DNA of 64,000 bases from assembly GCF_029626145.1 (NCBI RefSeq), contig NZ_JARUBJ010000002.1:3073501-3137500 (forward strand), written 5' to 3'. Positions 13,201 to 17,843 of the stretch are shown here, one piece after another; within the stretch, counting starts at the first letter, position 1; each line of letters starts with the position of its first letter. This DNA comes from Micromonospora sp. WMMD961. Lineage in GTDB: Bacteria > Actinomycetota > Actinomycetes > Mycobacteriales > Micromonosporaceae. Below the pieces are notes generated by a model. That model made no database searches, had not been told where the DNA came from, and worked only from the letters and a program-made list of their open reading frames with translations. A program made the translations under genes and the position numbers.

Positions 13201-16200
13201 GCGCTGCCCGGCGACCGTGGCTGGGACCTCGACGCCCTCTACGACGCCGACCCCGACGCGCGCGGCACCTCGTACGCCGCAGCCGGCGGTTTCCTCGACG
13301 GCGTCGCCGACTTCGACGCCCGGTTCTTCGGCATCTCGCCCCGCGAGGCGCTCGCCATGGACCCGCAGCAACGCCTGCTGCTGGAGACGTCCTGGGAGGC
13401 GGTGGAACGCGCCGGCATCGACCCGACCGCACTGCGCGGCACCCACACCGGTGTCTTCACCGGCACCAACAGCCACGACTACCCGACGCTGCTGATGGCG
13501 GCGCCGGACGCGGTGGAGGGCTACCTGGCCACCGGCAACGCCGCCAGCGTCATCTCCGGTCGGGTGTCCTACGCGCTGGGTCTGGAAGGTCCGTCCGTCT
13601 CGGTGGACACCGCCTGCTCGTCGTCGCTCGTCGCGCTGCACCTGGCCGCCCAGGCACTGCGGTCCGGGGAGTGCGACCTCGCCCTCGCCGGGGGCGCGAT
13701 CGTCATGGCCACGCCCGGCACGTTCACCGAGTTCTCCCGCCAGCGCGGTCTCGCCGCCGACGGCCGGTGCAAGTCGTTCGCCGCCGCCGCCGACGGCACC
13801 GGCTGGGCCGAGGGCGTCGGCGTCCTGCTGGTGGAGCGGCTCTCCGACGCCCGACGCAACGGCCACCAGGTCCTCGCCCTGGTCCGCGGCAGTGCCATCA
13901 ACCAGGACGGCGCCTCCAACGGCCTGACCGCCCCGAACGGGCCCGCCCAACAGCGGGTGATCCGGGCGGCGCTCGCGGCTGCCGATCTCACGACCGCCGA
14001 CGTCGACACCGTCGAGGCGCACGGCACCGGCACCAGGCTGGGCGACCCGATCGAGGCACAGGCGCTGCTCGCCACCTACGGTCAGGGCCGCCCCGCCGAA
14101 CAGCCGCTCTGGCTCGGCTCGATCAAGTCGAACATCGGCCACGCGCAGGCCGCCGCCGGAGTCGCCGGGATCATCAAGATGGTCGAGGCCATGCGCCACG
14201 AGACCCTGCCCCGGACCCTGCACGTCGACGAGCCGACCCCGCACGTGGACTGGTCCGCCGGCGCTGTCGAACTTCTCACCGAACCGCGACCGTGGCCGGC
14301 CGGCGACCGCCCGCGCCGGGCCGCCATCTCCTCGTTCGGCATGTCCGGCACCAACGCCCACGTGATCATCGAGGAGCCGCCGGCCGCAGCCGACGACGAC
14401 GAGCCGGCCCCCCGCGCACCGCAGACCGGCATCGTGCCCTGGATGCTCTCCGCGCGCGGCCCCGGCGCGCTGCGCGACCAGGCCGCCCGCCTGCTGACCT
14501 GGGTCTCCGGCGAGGACAACCCGAACGCCATCGACATCGGGCACTCGCTTGTCACCACCCGCGCCGCGTTGACCGAACGCCTTGTGGTGCTCGGCCCCCA
14601 GCACGCCGACGCCCTGGCGGCGGCCGCCGCCGGCAAGCCGGCCGGCGGCCTGGTGACCGGCGAGACCTCCGACGGCAAGCTCGCCTTCGTGTTCTCCGGC
14701 CAGGGTTCGCAGCGCCCGGGCATGGGCCTGGACCTGGCCGAGGCCTTCCCGGTGTACGCGGAGGCGTTCGACGCGGTCTGCGCGGAGCTGGACCGGCACC
14801 TGGACCGGCCGGTCCGCGACGTCATCGCCGAGGGCGACGACCTGGACCAGACCGTCTACACCCAGGCGGCGTTGTTCGCGGTCGAGGTGGCCCTGTTCCG
14901 GTTGGTGGAGTCGTTCGGGGTGACCCCGGACTACCTGGTGGGGCATTCGATCGGTGAGATCGCCGCCGCGCACGTGGCCGGGGTGTTGTCCCTGTCCGAC
15001 GCGGTAACGCTGGTCACCGCGCGGGGTCGGTTGATGCAGGCGTTGCCGGCCGGTGGGGTGATGGTCGCGGTGCGGGCCACCGAGGCGGAGGTGTTGCCGC
15101 TGCTGACCGGCGGGGTGTCGGTCGCGGCGGTGAACGGTCCTCGTTCGGTGGTGCTGTCCGGTGTGGCCGAGGAGGTCACCGCCGTCGCGGCGCACTTCGA
15201 GAAGTCGAAGCAATTGCGGGTGAGTCACGCGTTCCACTCGGTGTTGATGGAGCCGATGCTGGCCGAGTTCGCCTCGGTGGCGGCAACGCTGACCTACGGG
15301 ACGCCGCTCATCCCTGTGGTGTCCAACCTGACCGGGCAGGTCGCGTCGTCGCAGGACGCGGCGTACTGGGTGCGGCACGTGCGCGAGGCGGTGCGCTTCG
15401 CCGACGGCATCACCACCCTGGAGTCGATGGGTGTGAGCACGTTCGTGGAGATCGGCCCGGACGGGGTGCTCTCCGCGATGGGCGCGGACTGCGTCGGCGA
15501 CGCGGTGTTCGTACCCGTGCAGAGATCTGACCGGGACCAGCCGACCACGTTGCTGACCGCCCTCGCGCAGGCCTACGTGCGCGGCGTCGCGGTGGACTGG
15601 ACGCCCTGCTACCCCGGCGCGCGGCGCGTCGACCTGCCCACCTACGCCTTCCAGCACGAGCGCTACTGGCCGGAGCACGTACGGCCCGCCGCCGGCCCGC
15701 AACCCGCCGACGCCCGCTTCTGGGACGCCGTGGAACGCGCCGACCTCGACCTGATCGCCGGCGACCTCGACAGCGCCGCCCGCGAGGTGCTCGACGCCGC
15801 CCTGCCGGTCCTCTCCACCTGGCGGCACCGGAGCAGGCAGCACGACACCGTGAGCACCTGGCGGTACCGGGTCACCTGGAAGCCGTTCCCGTCCGACCCC
15901 GCACCGGCCCTCAGCGGCACCTGGCTGCTGGTGTCGCCCACCGACGACACCCGATGGGTACGGGTCGCGCTGGAGGAGCACGGCGCGACAGTCATCACCA
16001 CGACAGTCGACGACACCACCACCGACCGTGGCGTGCTCACCGACCAGCTCTGGCAGATCGTCTCGGAGACCCCCGACCTGGCCGGTGTCGTCTCCCTCCA
16101 GGCCCTGCACGACAGCACCGGCACCGACCCCGCACTGTCCGCGCTGCGCCTGCTCCAGGCGCTCGGCGACAGCGGCGGCGCGGGTGCACCGCTCTGGTGC

Positions 16201-17799
16201 CTCACCCGAGGCGCGGTCACCGTCGACCGGGACGATCCGCTGCGCCGGCCGTCCCAGGCGACCGTCTGGGGCTTCGGCCGGGCCGTCGCCCTCGACCACC
16301 CACGACGCTGGGGTGGGCTGGTCGACCTGCCCGAGCAGATCGACGAGCGCACCGCCGGTGACCTGGCCTCCGTGCTCGCCGCCGGCAACGAGGACCAGGT
16401 GGCCATCCGGCGTGGCGGTCCGCACGGGCGTCGCCTCGTCCGCATCGCCACCGACATCGACGGCCCGTCCTGGCGGCCCACCGGCACCGTCCTCATCACC
16501 GGCGGTACGGGTGGTCTCGGAGCGCACGTCGCCCGCTGGGCCGCCCGCTCCGGCGCGGAACACCTCGTCCTGACCAGCCGGCGTGGAACGGCCGCGCCCG
16601 GCGCCGCGGAACTCTCCGCCGAACTGCAGAGCCTCGGCGCCCGGGTGACCATCGCGGCCGTCGACGTCACCGACCGGGCCGCGGTCGCCGACCTGCTCCT
16701 CGACGTGCACGCCGGACCCACCCCGCTGCGGGCCGTCGTGCACGCGGCCGGAGTCGACCACCCCACCCCGCTCGACGAATGCACCGCCGAAGAGTTCGCG
16801 GCGGTCACCCGGGTCAAGGTGGACGGCGCGACCCACCTCGACGACCTGCTCGCCGGCCACGACCTCGACGCGTTCGTGCTGTTCTCCTCGATCGCCGGAA
16901 TCTGGGGCAGCGGCGGCCAGAGCGGTTACGCGGCCGCCAACGCCTTCCTGGACGCACTCGCCGAGCACCGGCGCGCGACCGGACTCCCGGCCACCGCCGT
17001 CTCCTGGGGCCCCTGGTCCGGGGCCGGCATGGCGGACGACCCCGCCGTCGAGGAACGCCTACGCCGGCGTGGCCTGCTGCCACTCGACCCGGACGCGGCC
17101 ATCGCAGCCCTGGCCCGGGCGGTCGCCGGCACCGACGCCACCACCACGGTCGCCGACGTCGACTGGGCGACGTTCACCCCCGCGTACACCATGGCCCGCC
17201 GCAGCGGGCTGCTCGCCGACCTGCCGGAGGCCCGCGACGCGCTGGCCGGCGCGGAGGCCGACGGCCCGGCAAGCGGCACCGACACGGCGGCGGCGCTGCG
17301 CGACCACCTCACCGCCCTGCCCGAGCAGGACCGGGAGAAGCACCTGCTCGACCTGGTACGCACGGCCGCGGCGACGGTGCTCGGCCACTCCTCGGTCGAC
17401 AGCATCCCGCCGACCCGGGCGTTCCGGGAACTCGGCTTCGACTCCCTCGCCGCGGTCGAGGTCCGCAACCACCTGAGCCGGGAGACCGGCCTCAGACTGC
17501 CCGCCACGCTGGTCTTCGACCGGCCCACCGCGACAGTGCTCGCGCGGCACCTCAAGAACGAGCTCCTGCCCGACACCACGACGGTCCTGCCCACCGCTGC
17601 CGAACTCGACCGGCTCGAACTGGCGCTGACCAGCCGCGACGTCGACGACAGCGGACGCGCTCGCATCGTCCTGCGCCTGCAGAGCCTGCTGGCGAAGCTG
17701 AACACCGGCGGGGCCGACACCGACGGCGTCCCGGACGCCCTCGCCGACGCCTCCGACGACGAGTTGTTTGACCTGGTCGACAACGACCTCGGTCTGTAA
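1..17799 (+). CDS. Type I modular PKS A, four malonyl KS-AT-KR-ACP modules (5' partial)
   Basis: This cis-AT modular polyketide synthase enters the window already open; frame 1 reads into the KS motif FFGISPREA, so the N-terminus and any earlier domains lie upstream. The in-window part is 5932 residues ending in TAA. Four repeats of KS-AT-KR-ACP are visible. KS cysteines are at 295, 4738, 9163 and 13615. AT serines in GHSIGE are at 1594, 6091, 10489 and 14947, each followed by HAFH, the malonyl-CoA signature. KR tyrosines are at 3559, 8005, 12454 and 16927, each with a Trp eight residues upstream (A-type). ACP serines are at 4051, 8476, 12925 and 17443. No DH or ER is present, so four consecutive beta-hydroxyl units are expected. 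The tail FDLVDNDLGL is an acidic docking helix. It contains two TTA codons and long internal DNA repeats. Confidence 0.97.
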   Translation, partial: AFFGISPREAIAMDPQQRLLLETSWETFERAGIDPTRLRGSRTGVFAGVMYHDYAVNLTSIPDDVAGYLGTGNSGSVASGRVAYTLGLEGPAVTVDTACSSSLVALHLAVQSLRQEECSLALAGGVAVMATPVVFVDFSKQRGLSTDGRCKSFAAAADGTGWAEGAGMLLLERLSDAVRNGHRVLGVVRGTAVNQDGASSALTAPNGPAQQRVIRSALANARVPAEHVDLVEAHGTGTTLGDPIEAQALLATYGQDRPADQPLWLGSIKSNIGHTQAAAGVAGIIKMLMAMRHRTMPRTLHVDEPTPQVDWSAGAVELLTTARPWPDADDRPRRAGVSSFGVSGTNAHVIIEEPPAAELSPRDEAVVPALVPWVLSARSPEALRAQAARLIPVDADPVDVGFSLVSSRSTHAHRAVVFGRDELAAVAAGEPGPVVGSVARGKTAFVFSGQGSQRRGMGLDLASSFPVFAEAFDAACAELDRHLDRPVREVIAEGDDLDQTVYTQSALFAVEVALFRLVESFGVTPDFLVGHSIGEIAASHVAGVLSLPDAARLVTARGRLMQALPAGGVMVAVRATEAEVLPLLTGGVSVAAINGPRSVVLSGVADEVMAVAARFEKSKRLRVSHAFHSVLMEPMLAEFAQVAESLAYGSPRIPVVSNVTGQVASSQDAAYWVRHVREAVRFADGITTLESMGVSTFVEIGPDGVLSAMGADCVSDAVFVPVQRSDRAQPATLLTALAQVFVRGVAVDWTPCLTGGRLVDLPTYPFQRQQYWLTSPPAERAETAGDPADGHFWSAIERQDTGFLAETLGLGSDEDRETLEALLPAFSAWRRRRHTHAVLDTLRYRIGWEPLTGAPHPPTTGRWIVLTGTDADDTTLLLSALGDATVLTVTPDRAALTERLRAAGPTDGILSLLALDPTLDPAAALLTVAQACADADLEAPLWAATRGAVSTGRADHLDAPRQALAWGLGRVLGLERPHLWGGLVDLPEKLDQRAADRVVAALHGSGEDEIAVRGSGTYVRRLLRHPYTEAAPCHAWLPHGTVLVTGGTGGLGARVASWVAVRGAEHVVLVSRRGLQAPDADVVAAEVRRHGARVTVSACDVADPDEVNRLVQQLRAAGERVDTVVHAAGVDHHTDLNTATAADLDAVLAAKVAGAINLDAALGDEPSTFVLFSSISGVWGSGGQAAYSAGNAFLDAFAEWRRARGLAATSIAWGVWAGGGMADDPEITEQLRRRGLLTLDPELALSGLQSVLDRDETSVTIADVDWDRFLPMYASARVRPLVDALPDHIRLQSTDATPTAPAAGRYASMSTEERSRELLDLVVTSAAAVLGHSGAGLIDADQPFKELGFDSLTAVELRNRLNVVTGLSLPSSVVFDYPSAGVLAGYLGLLLGGDSGVSEVVSSSVVVDEPVAIVGMACRFPGGVGSPDELWDFVVSGGDGVVEFPSDRGWDLAGLVGDGESFGTSYVSAGGFLTGVAGFDASFFGVSPREALAMDPQQRLLLEVSWEALESAGVDPLGLRGSAVGVFTGTNGQDYSTLLLAVPREADGFLGTGNAASVLSGRVSYVLGVEGPAVTVDTACSSSLVALHLAVQALRSGECGLALAGGVTVMSTPGTFIEFSRQRGLAGDGRCKAFAAGADGTAWGEGVGVLVVERLSDAVANGHRVLAVVRGSAVNQDGASNGLTAPNGPSQQRVIRSALAAADLTTSDVDVVEAHGTGTKLGDPIEAQALLATYGQDRPAHQPLWLGSVKSNIGHTQAAAGVAGVIKMVQALKHGVLPATLHVDEPTPQVDWTAGAVQLLTEARPWQPEAGRPRRAGVSSFGFSGTNAHLILEEPPTTESVDSPVVAPSDRSLGATSAVVPWLISARSADALRAQATRLTHHLDQRPEIGPVDVGRSLAARATLAHRAVVLTEDRQAALTALAAGATAPGLVTGTAQGGRTAFVFSGQGSQRPGMGLDLYDTFPVYAEAFDAVCAELDRHLDRPIRDVIAADAKALDQTVHTQAALFAVEVALYRLVESFGVRPNYLVGHSIGEIAAAHVAGVLSLPDAATLVTARGRLMQALPSGGVMVAVRATEAEVLPLLTGGVSIAAINGPRSVVLSGVADEVAAVAGHFEKSKRLRVSHAFHSVLMEPMLAEFAQVAESLAYASPRVPVVSNVTGQVASSQDAAYWVRHVREAVRFADGITTLESLGVSTFVEIGPDGVLSAMGADCVSDAVFVPVQRSDRDQPTTLLTALAQVFVRGVAVDWTPCLTGGRMVDLPTYAFQHERYWPSAPEPVAATAAGEPADADFWAAIEDGDLARLGITADSAGDLLPALAQWRRKRQDAEVVDGWRYRTTWRPVTGDTADTLDGHWLIVGADPSDQNLVGFLARTLTEAGADVRHAHEATDLTDLSAPIAGIIAVADTGADLLALVQQFADQEVTAPLWVVTTGGVSVGRADVVSPAVSAVWGLGRVVGLEMPHLWGGLVDVPAARDARVGARLVRVLAGGFGAEDQLAVRSSGVYVRRLVHSAAVAGEQPGWSPSGTVLVTGGTGSLGGRVAVWAATHGAEHLVLVSRRGPQAAGAADVATAVEAAGARVTVAACDMGDRDAVRALLDGLDTPVRAVVHAAGVERSALLTETTPEVWDEVFIGKTAGAVHLDELLPDDLDAFVVFSSISGVWGSGGQGAYAAANAFLDGLIAARRVRGVLGTAVSWGPWADGGMVAAAGDDGPLRRRGLPPMSAQVAMAAFAQVVESGERAVTVADVDWDRFGASFTSARSRPLLEEVYTPVEQTTAPSTFLDGLSPAERSKRLLDVVRTEAVAVLGLGSVADIGVDRPFRELGFDSLTAVELRNRLNVVTGLSLPSSVVFDYPSAGVLAGYLGLLLGGDSGVSEVVSSSVVVDEPVAIVGMACRFPGGVGSPDELWDFVVSGGDGVVEFPSDRGWDLAGLVGDGESFGTSYVSAGGFLTGVAGFDASFFGVSPREALAMDPQQRLLLEVSWEALESAGVDPLGLRGSAVGVFTGTNGQDYSTLLLAVPREADGFLGTGNAASVLSGRVSYVLGVEGPAVTVDTACSSSLVALHLAVQALRSGECGLALAGGVTVMSTPGTFIEFSRQRGLAGDGRCKAFAAGADGTAWGEGVGVLVVERLSDAVRNGHRVLAVVRGSAVNQDGASNGLTAPNGPSQQRVIRSALAAADLTTSDVDVVEAHGTGTKLGDPIEAQALLATYGQDRPAHQPLWLGSVKSNIGHTQAAAGVAGVIKMVQALKHGVLPATLHVDEPTPQVDWTTGQVQLLTEARPWQPEAGRPRRAGVSSFGFSGTNAHLILEEPPTTEPDDVPATPPKSVVPWLISARSDDALRAQATRLTHHLDQHPTATIDVGHTLAAHRAALPYRAVSIGADHRDALDALAAGTASTGLVVGEVSDGKLAFVFSGQGSQRPGMGLELAETYPVFADAFDAACAELDIHLDRPLRDVIADGSDLDQTLYTQTALFAYEVALHRLVESFGVTADYLVGHSIGEIAAAHVAGVLSLADAATLVTARGRLMQELPAGGVMVAVRATEAEVRPLLTEGVDIAAINGPRSIVLSGAADAVAAVAAHFEKSKRLRVSHAFHSSLMEPMLDAFARVAGGLSYHPPRIPIVSNITGQVATTPDADYWMRHVREAVRFADGITTLEDLGVSTFVEIGPDGVLSAMGADCVTGAALVPLQRAAADQVSTFLTGLARAFVRGVAVDFTQCYPGGRLVDLPTYAFRHRDYWPSTTLADVFAGVDGGTTGTDVPDADFWAAIQDGDLDRLGITADSTGDLLPALAEWHRKRQDAHLVDDRRYRVEWRSATGDAVTTLTGPWLVVGPTGVGTDIVTTLADAGADVIRVELAPTADRAVLAAVLADLESVSGVVSLFALDTEFTDPARPTLALVQELVRADVTAPLWVVTAGGVSVGRADVVSPAVSAVWGLGRVVGLELPHLWGGLVDVPAVRDARVAGRLVRVLAGGFGAEDQVAVRSSGVYVRRLVRSVAVRGEQPGWSPSGTVLVTGGTGSLGGRVAVWAAERGAEHLVLVSRRGPQAEGAADIVAAVEAAGARVTVAACDMADRDAVSALVQSLDAPVRAVVHAAGVERTSVLTDLTPEIWDEVVSGKTAGAVHLDELLGDDLDAFVVFSSISGIWGSGGQGAYAAANAFLDGLIAARRARGVLGTALSWGPWAGGGMVAAAGDDGPLRRRGLPPMSAQVAMAAFAQVVESGERAVTVADVDWDRFGASFTSARSRPLLDEVYTPVEQTTAPSTFLDGLSPAERSKRLLDVVRTEAVAVLGLGSVADIGVDRPFRELGFDSLTAVELRNRLVTTTGLQLPSSIVFDYPSAATLAGHLAALLGTNDSPTPQTRATTMTSEPIAIVGMACRYPGGVGSPEDLWRLVETGTDAVSALPGDRGWDLDALYDADPDARGTSYAAAGGFLDGVADFDARFFGISPREALAMDPQQRLLLETSWEAVERAGIDPTALRGTHTGVFTGTNSHDYPTLLMAAPDAVEGYLATGNAASVISGRVSYALGLEGPSVSVDTACSSSLVALHLAAQALRSGECDLALAGGAIVMATPGTFTEFSRQRGLAADGRCKSFAAAADGTGWAEGVGVLLVERLSDARRNGHQVLALVRGSAINQDGASNGLTAPNGPAQQRVIRAALAAADLTTADVDTVEAHGTGTRLGDPIEAQALLATYGQGRPAEQPLWLGSIKSNIGHAQAAAGVAGIIKMVEAMRHETLPRTLHVDEPTPHVDWSAGAVELLTEPRPWPAGDRPRRAAISSFGMSGTNAHVIIEEPPAAADDDEPAPRAPQTGIVPWMLSARGPGALRDQAARLLTWVSGEDNPNAIDIGHSLVTTRAALTERLVVLGPQHADALAAAAAGKPAGGLVTGETSDGKLAFVFSGQGSQRPGMGLDLAEAFPVYAEAFDAVCAELDRHLDRPVRDVIAEGDDLDQTVYTQAALFAVEVALFRLVESFGVTPDYLVGHSIGEIAAAHVAGVLSLSDAVTLVTARGRLMQALPAGGVMVAVRATEAEVLPLLTGGVSVAAVNGPRSVVLSGVAEEVTAVAAHFEKSKQLRVSHAFHSVLMEPMLAEFASVAATLTYGTPLIPVVSNLTGQVASSQDAAYWVRHVREAVRFADGITTLESMGVSTFVEIGPDGVLSAMGADCVGDAVFVPVQRSDRDQPTTLLTALAQAYVRGVAVDWTPCYPGARRVDLPTYAFQHERYWPEHVRPAAGPQPADARFWDAVERADLDLIAGDLDSAAREVLDAALPVLSTWRHRSRQHDTVSTWRYRVTWKPFPSDPAPALSGTWLLVSPTDDTRWVRVALEEHGATVITTTVDDTTTDRGVLTDQLWQIVSETPDLAGVVSLQALHDSTGTDPALSALRLLQALGDSGGAGAPLWCLTRGAVTVDRDDPLRRPSQATVWGFGRAVALDHPRRWGGLVDLPEQIDERTAGDLASVLAAGNEDQVAIRRGGPHGRRLVRIATDIDGPSWRPTGTVLITGGTGGLGAHVARWAARSGAEHLVLTSRRGTAAPGAAELSAELQSLGARVTIAAVDVTDRAAVADLLLDVHAGPTPLRAVVHAAGVDHPTPLDECTAEEFAAVTRVKVDGATHLDDLLAGHDLDAFVLFSSIAGIWGSGGQSGYAAANAFLDALAEHRRATGLPATAVSWGPWSGAGMADDPAVEERLRRRGLLPLDPDAAIAALARAVAGTDATTTVADVDWATFTPAYTMARRSGLLADLPEARDALAGAEADGPASGTDTAAALRDHLTALPEQDREKHLLDLVRTAAATVLGHSSVDSIPPTRAFRELGFDSLAAVEVRNHLSRETGLRLPATLVFDRPTATVLARHLKNELLPDTTTVLPTAAELDRLELALTSRDVDDSGRARIVLRLQSLLAKLNTGGADTDGVPDALADASDDELFDLVDNDLGL
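1570..2275 (+). repeat. AT-domain repeat R3, copy 1 (AT1)
   Basis: DNA from the AT serine region to the end of AT1 matches AT2 (6067-6772) at a constant offset of 4497 bp, with long identical runs around HAFH and the VSTFVEIGPDG segment. AT4 (about 14900-15610) shares several of the same runs. The equivalent part of AT3 does not. Confidence 0.8.
4036..5508 (+). repeat. Long direct repeat R1, copy 1 (ACP1 second half to end of KS2)
   Basis: This block matches 8461-9933 at a constant offset of 4425 bp with no indels. The first roughly 860 bases appear identical by eye; scattered single-base changes follow (for example near 4900, 4977, 5010 and 5030). It starts in the ACP motif ELGFDS, crosses the inter-module linker and covers the whole downstream KS. 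Codons in the first kilobase are G/T-ending (TTG, GGT, GTG), unlike flanking DNA. Confidence 0.93.
6067..6772 (+). repeat. AT-domain repeat R3, copy 2 (AT2)
   Basis: Counterpart of the AT1 segment at 1570-2275. It contains identical stretches encoding the HAFHS motif and the downstream VVSNVTGQV segment, with scattered synonymous changes. Confidence 0.8.
7264..8472 (+). repeat. Long direct repeat R2, copy 1 (KR2 to ACP2 serine motif)
   Basis: Matches 11713-12921 at a constant offset of 4449 bp. The last 370 bases or so, from about 8101, show only a few isolated mismatches; the earlier part is more diverged but still aligns without gaps. It encodes the KR of module 2 and the ACP up to the GFDS motif, where repeat R1 begins. 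Confidence 0.9.
8461..9933 (+). repeat. Long direct repeat R1, copy 2 (ACP2 second half to end of KS3)
   Basis: Second copy of the block at 4036-5508, in the same orientation, encoding the second half of ACP2, the linker and KS3. Protein differences are minimal, such as Ala to Arg in DAVANGH/DAVRNGH and a short change just after the KS. It carries the same TTA codon at the equivalent position (9124). Confidence 0.93.
8647..13075 (+). other. PKS module 3: KS-AT(mal)-KR(A)-ACP
   Basis: KS (about 8647-9935, Cys 9163-9165) duplicates KS of module 2. AT (about 10226-11215; Ser 10489-10491; HAFH from 10768) is malonyl type, but its codons are C-ending and its DNA differs from the ATs of modules 1 and 2. 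KR (Tyr 12454-12456, Trp eight residues upstream) and the ACP up to its serine (12925-12927) again nearly match module 2. An A-type hydroxyl is predicted. Confidence 0.93.
11713..12921 (+). repeat. Long direct repeat R2, copy 2 (KR3 to ACP3 serine motif)
   Basis: Second copy of the KR-ACP block at 7264-8472. Similarity stops abruptly at the ACP motif: after the shared bases encoding ELGFD the third copy continues in C-ending codons, whereas ACP1 and ACP2 continue in G/T-rich codons. Confidence 0.9.
13096..17600 (+). other. PKS module 4: KS-AT(mal)-KR(A)-ACP
   Basis: KS spans about 13096-14390 (Cys 13615-13617) in normal high-GC codons. AT spans about 14680-15670 (Ser 14947-14949, HAFH from 15226), malonyl type. 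KR has GGTGGLG near 16501, Trp 16903-16905 and Tyr 16927-16929, with Lys, Ser and Asn intact (A-type). ACP serine is at 17443-17445. A coiled-coil-like C-terminal linker and docking tail follow to 17796. Confidence 0.93.
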
Positions 17800-17830
17800 C
17801 GCCGGACACCCTTCCCCCGCCGGCCCGAGC

Positions 17831-17836
17831 AAGGAG
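17831..17836 (+). promoter_or_regulatory. Ribosome-binding site of PKS B
   Basis: AAGGAG lies 7 nt before the ATG at 17844, in the 44-bp gap after the PKS A stop. It supports this start, which gives a coiled-coil docking N-terminus. The gap shows no terminator-like hairpin. Confidence 0.8.
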
Positions 17837-17843
17837 CGTTCTG

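Noticed and set aside
12295..16968. 4.7-kb minus-strand open frame opposite modules 3 and 4
   Set aside because: Low-complexity, Gly/Arg/Val-rich translation without motifs; it mirrors the codon bias of the PKS gene.
17800..17843. Possible terminator or promoter between PKS A and PKS B
   Set aside because: The 44-bp gap has no stable hairpin followed by T residues and no convincing promoter boxes; only a ribosome-binding site is visible.
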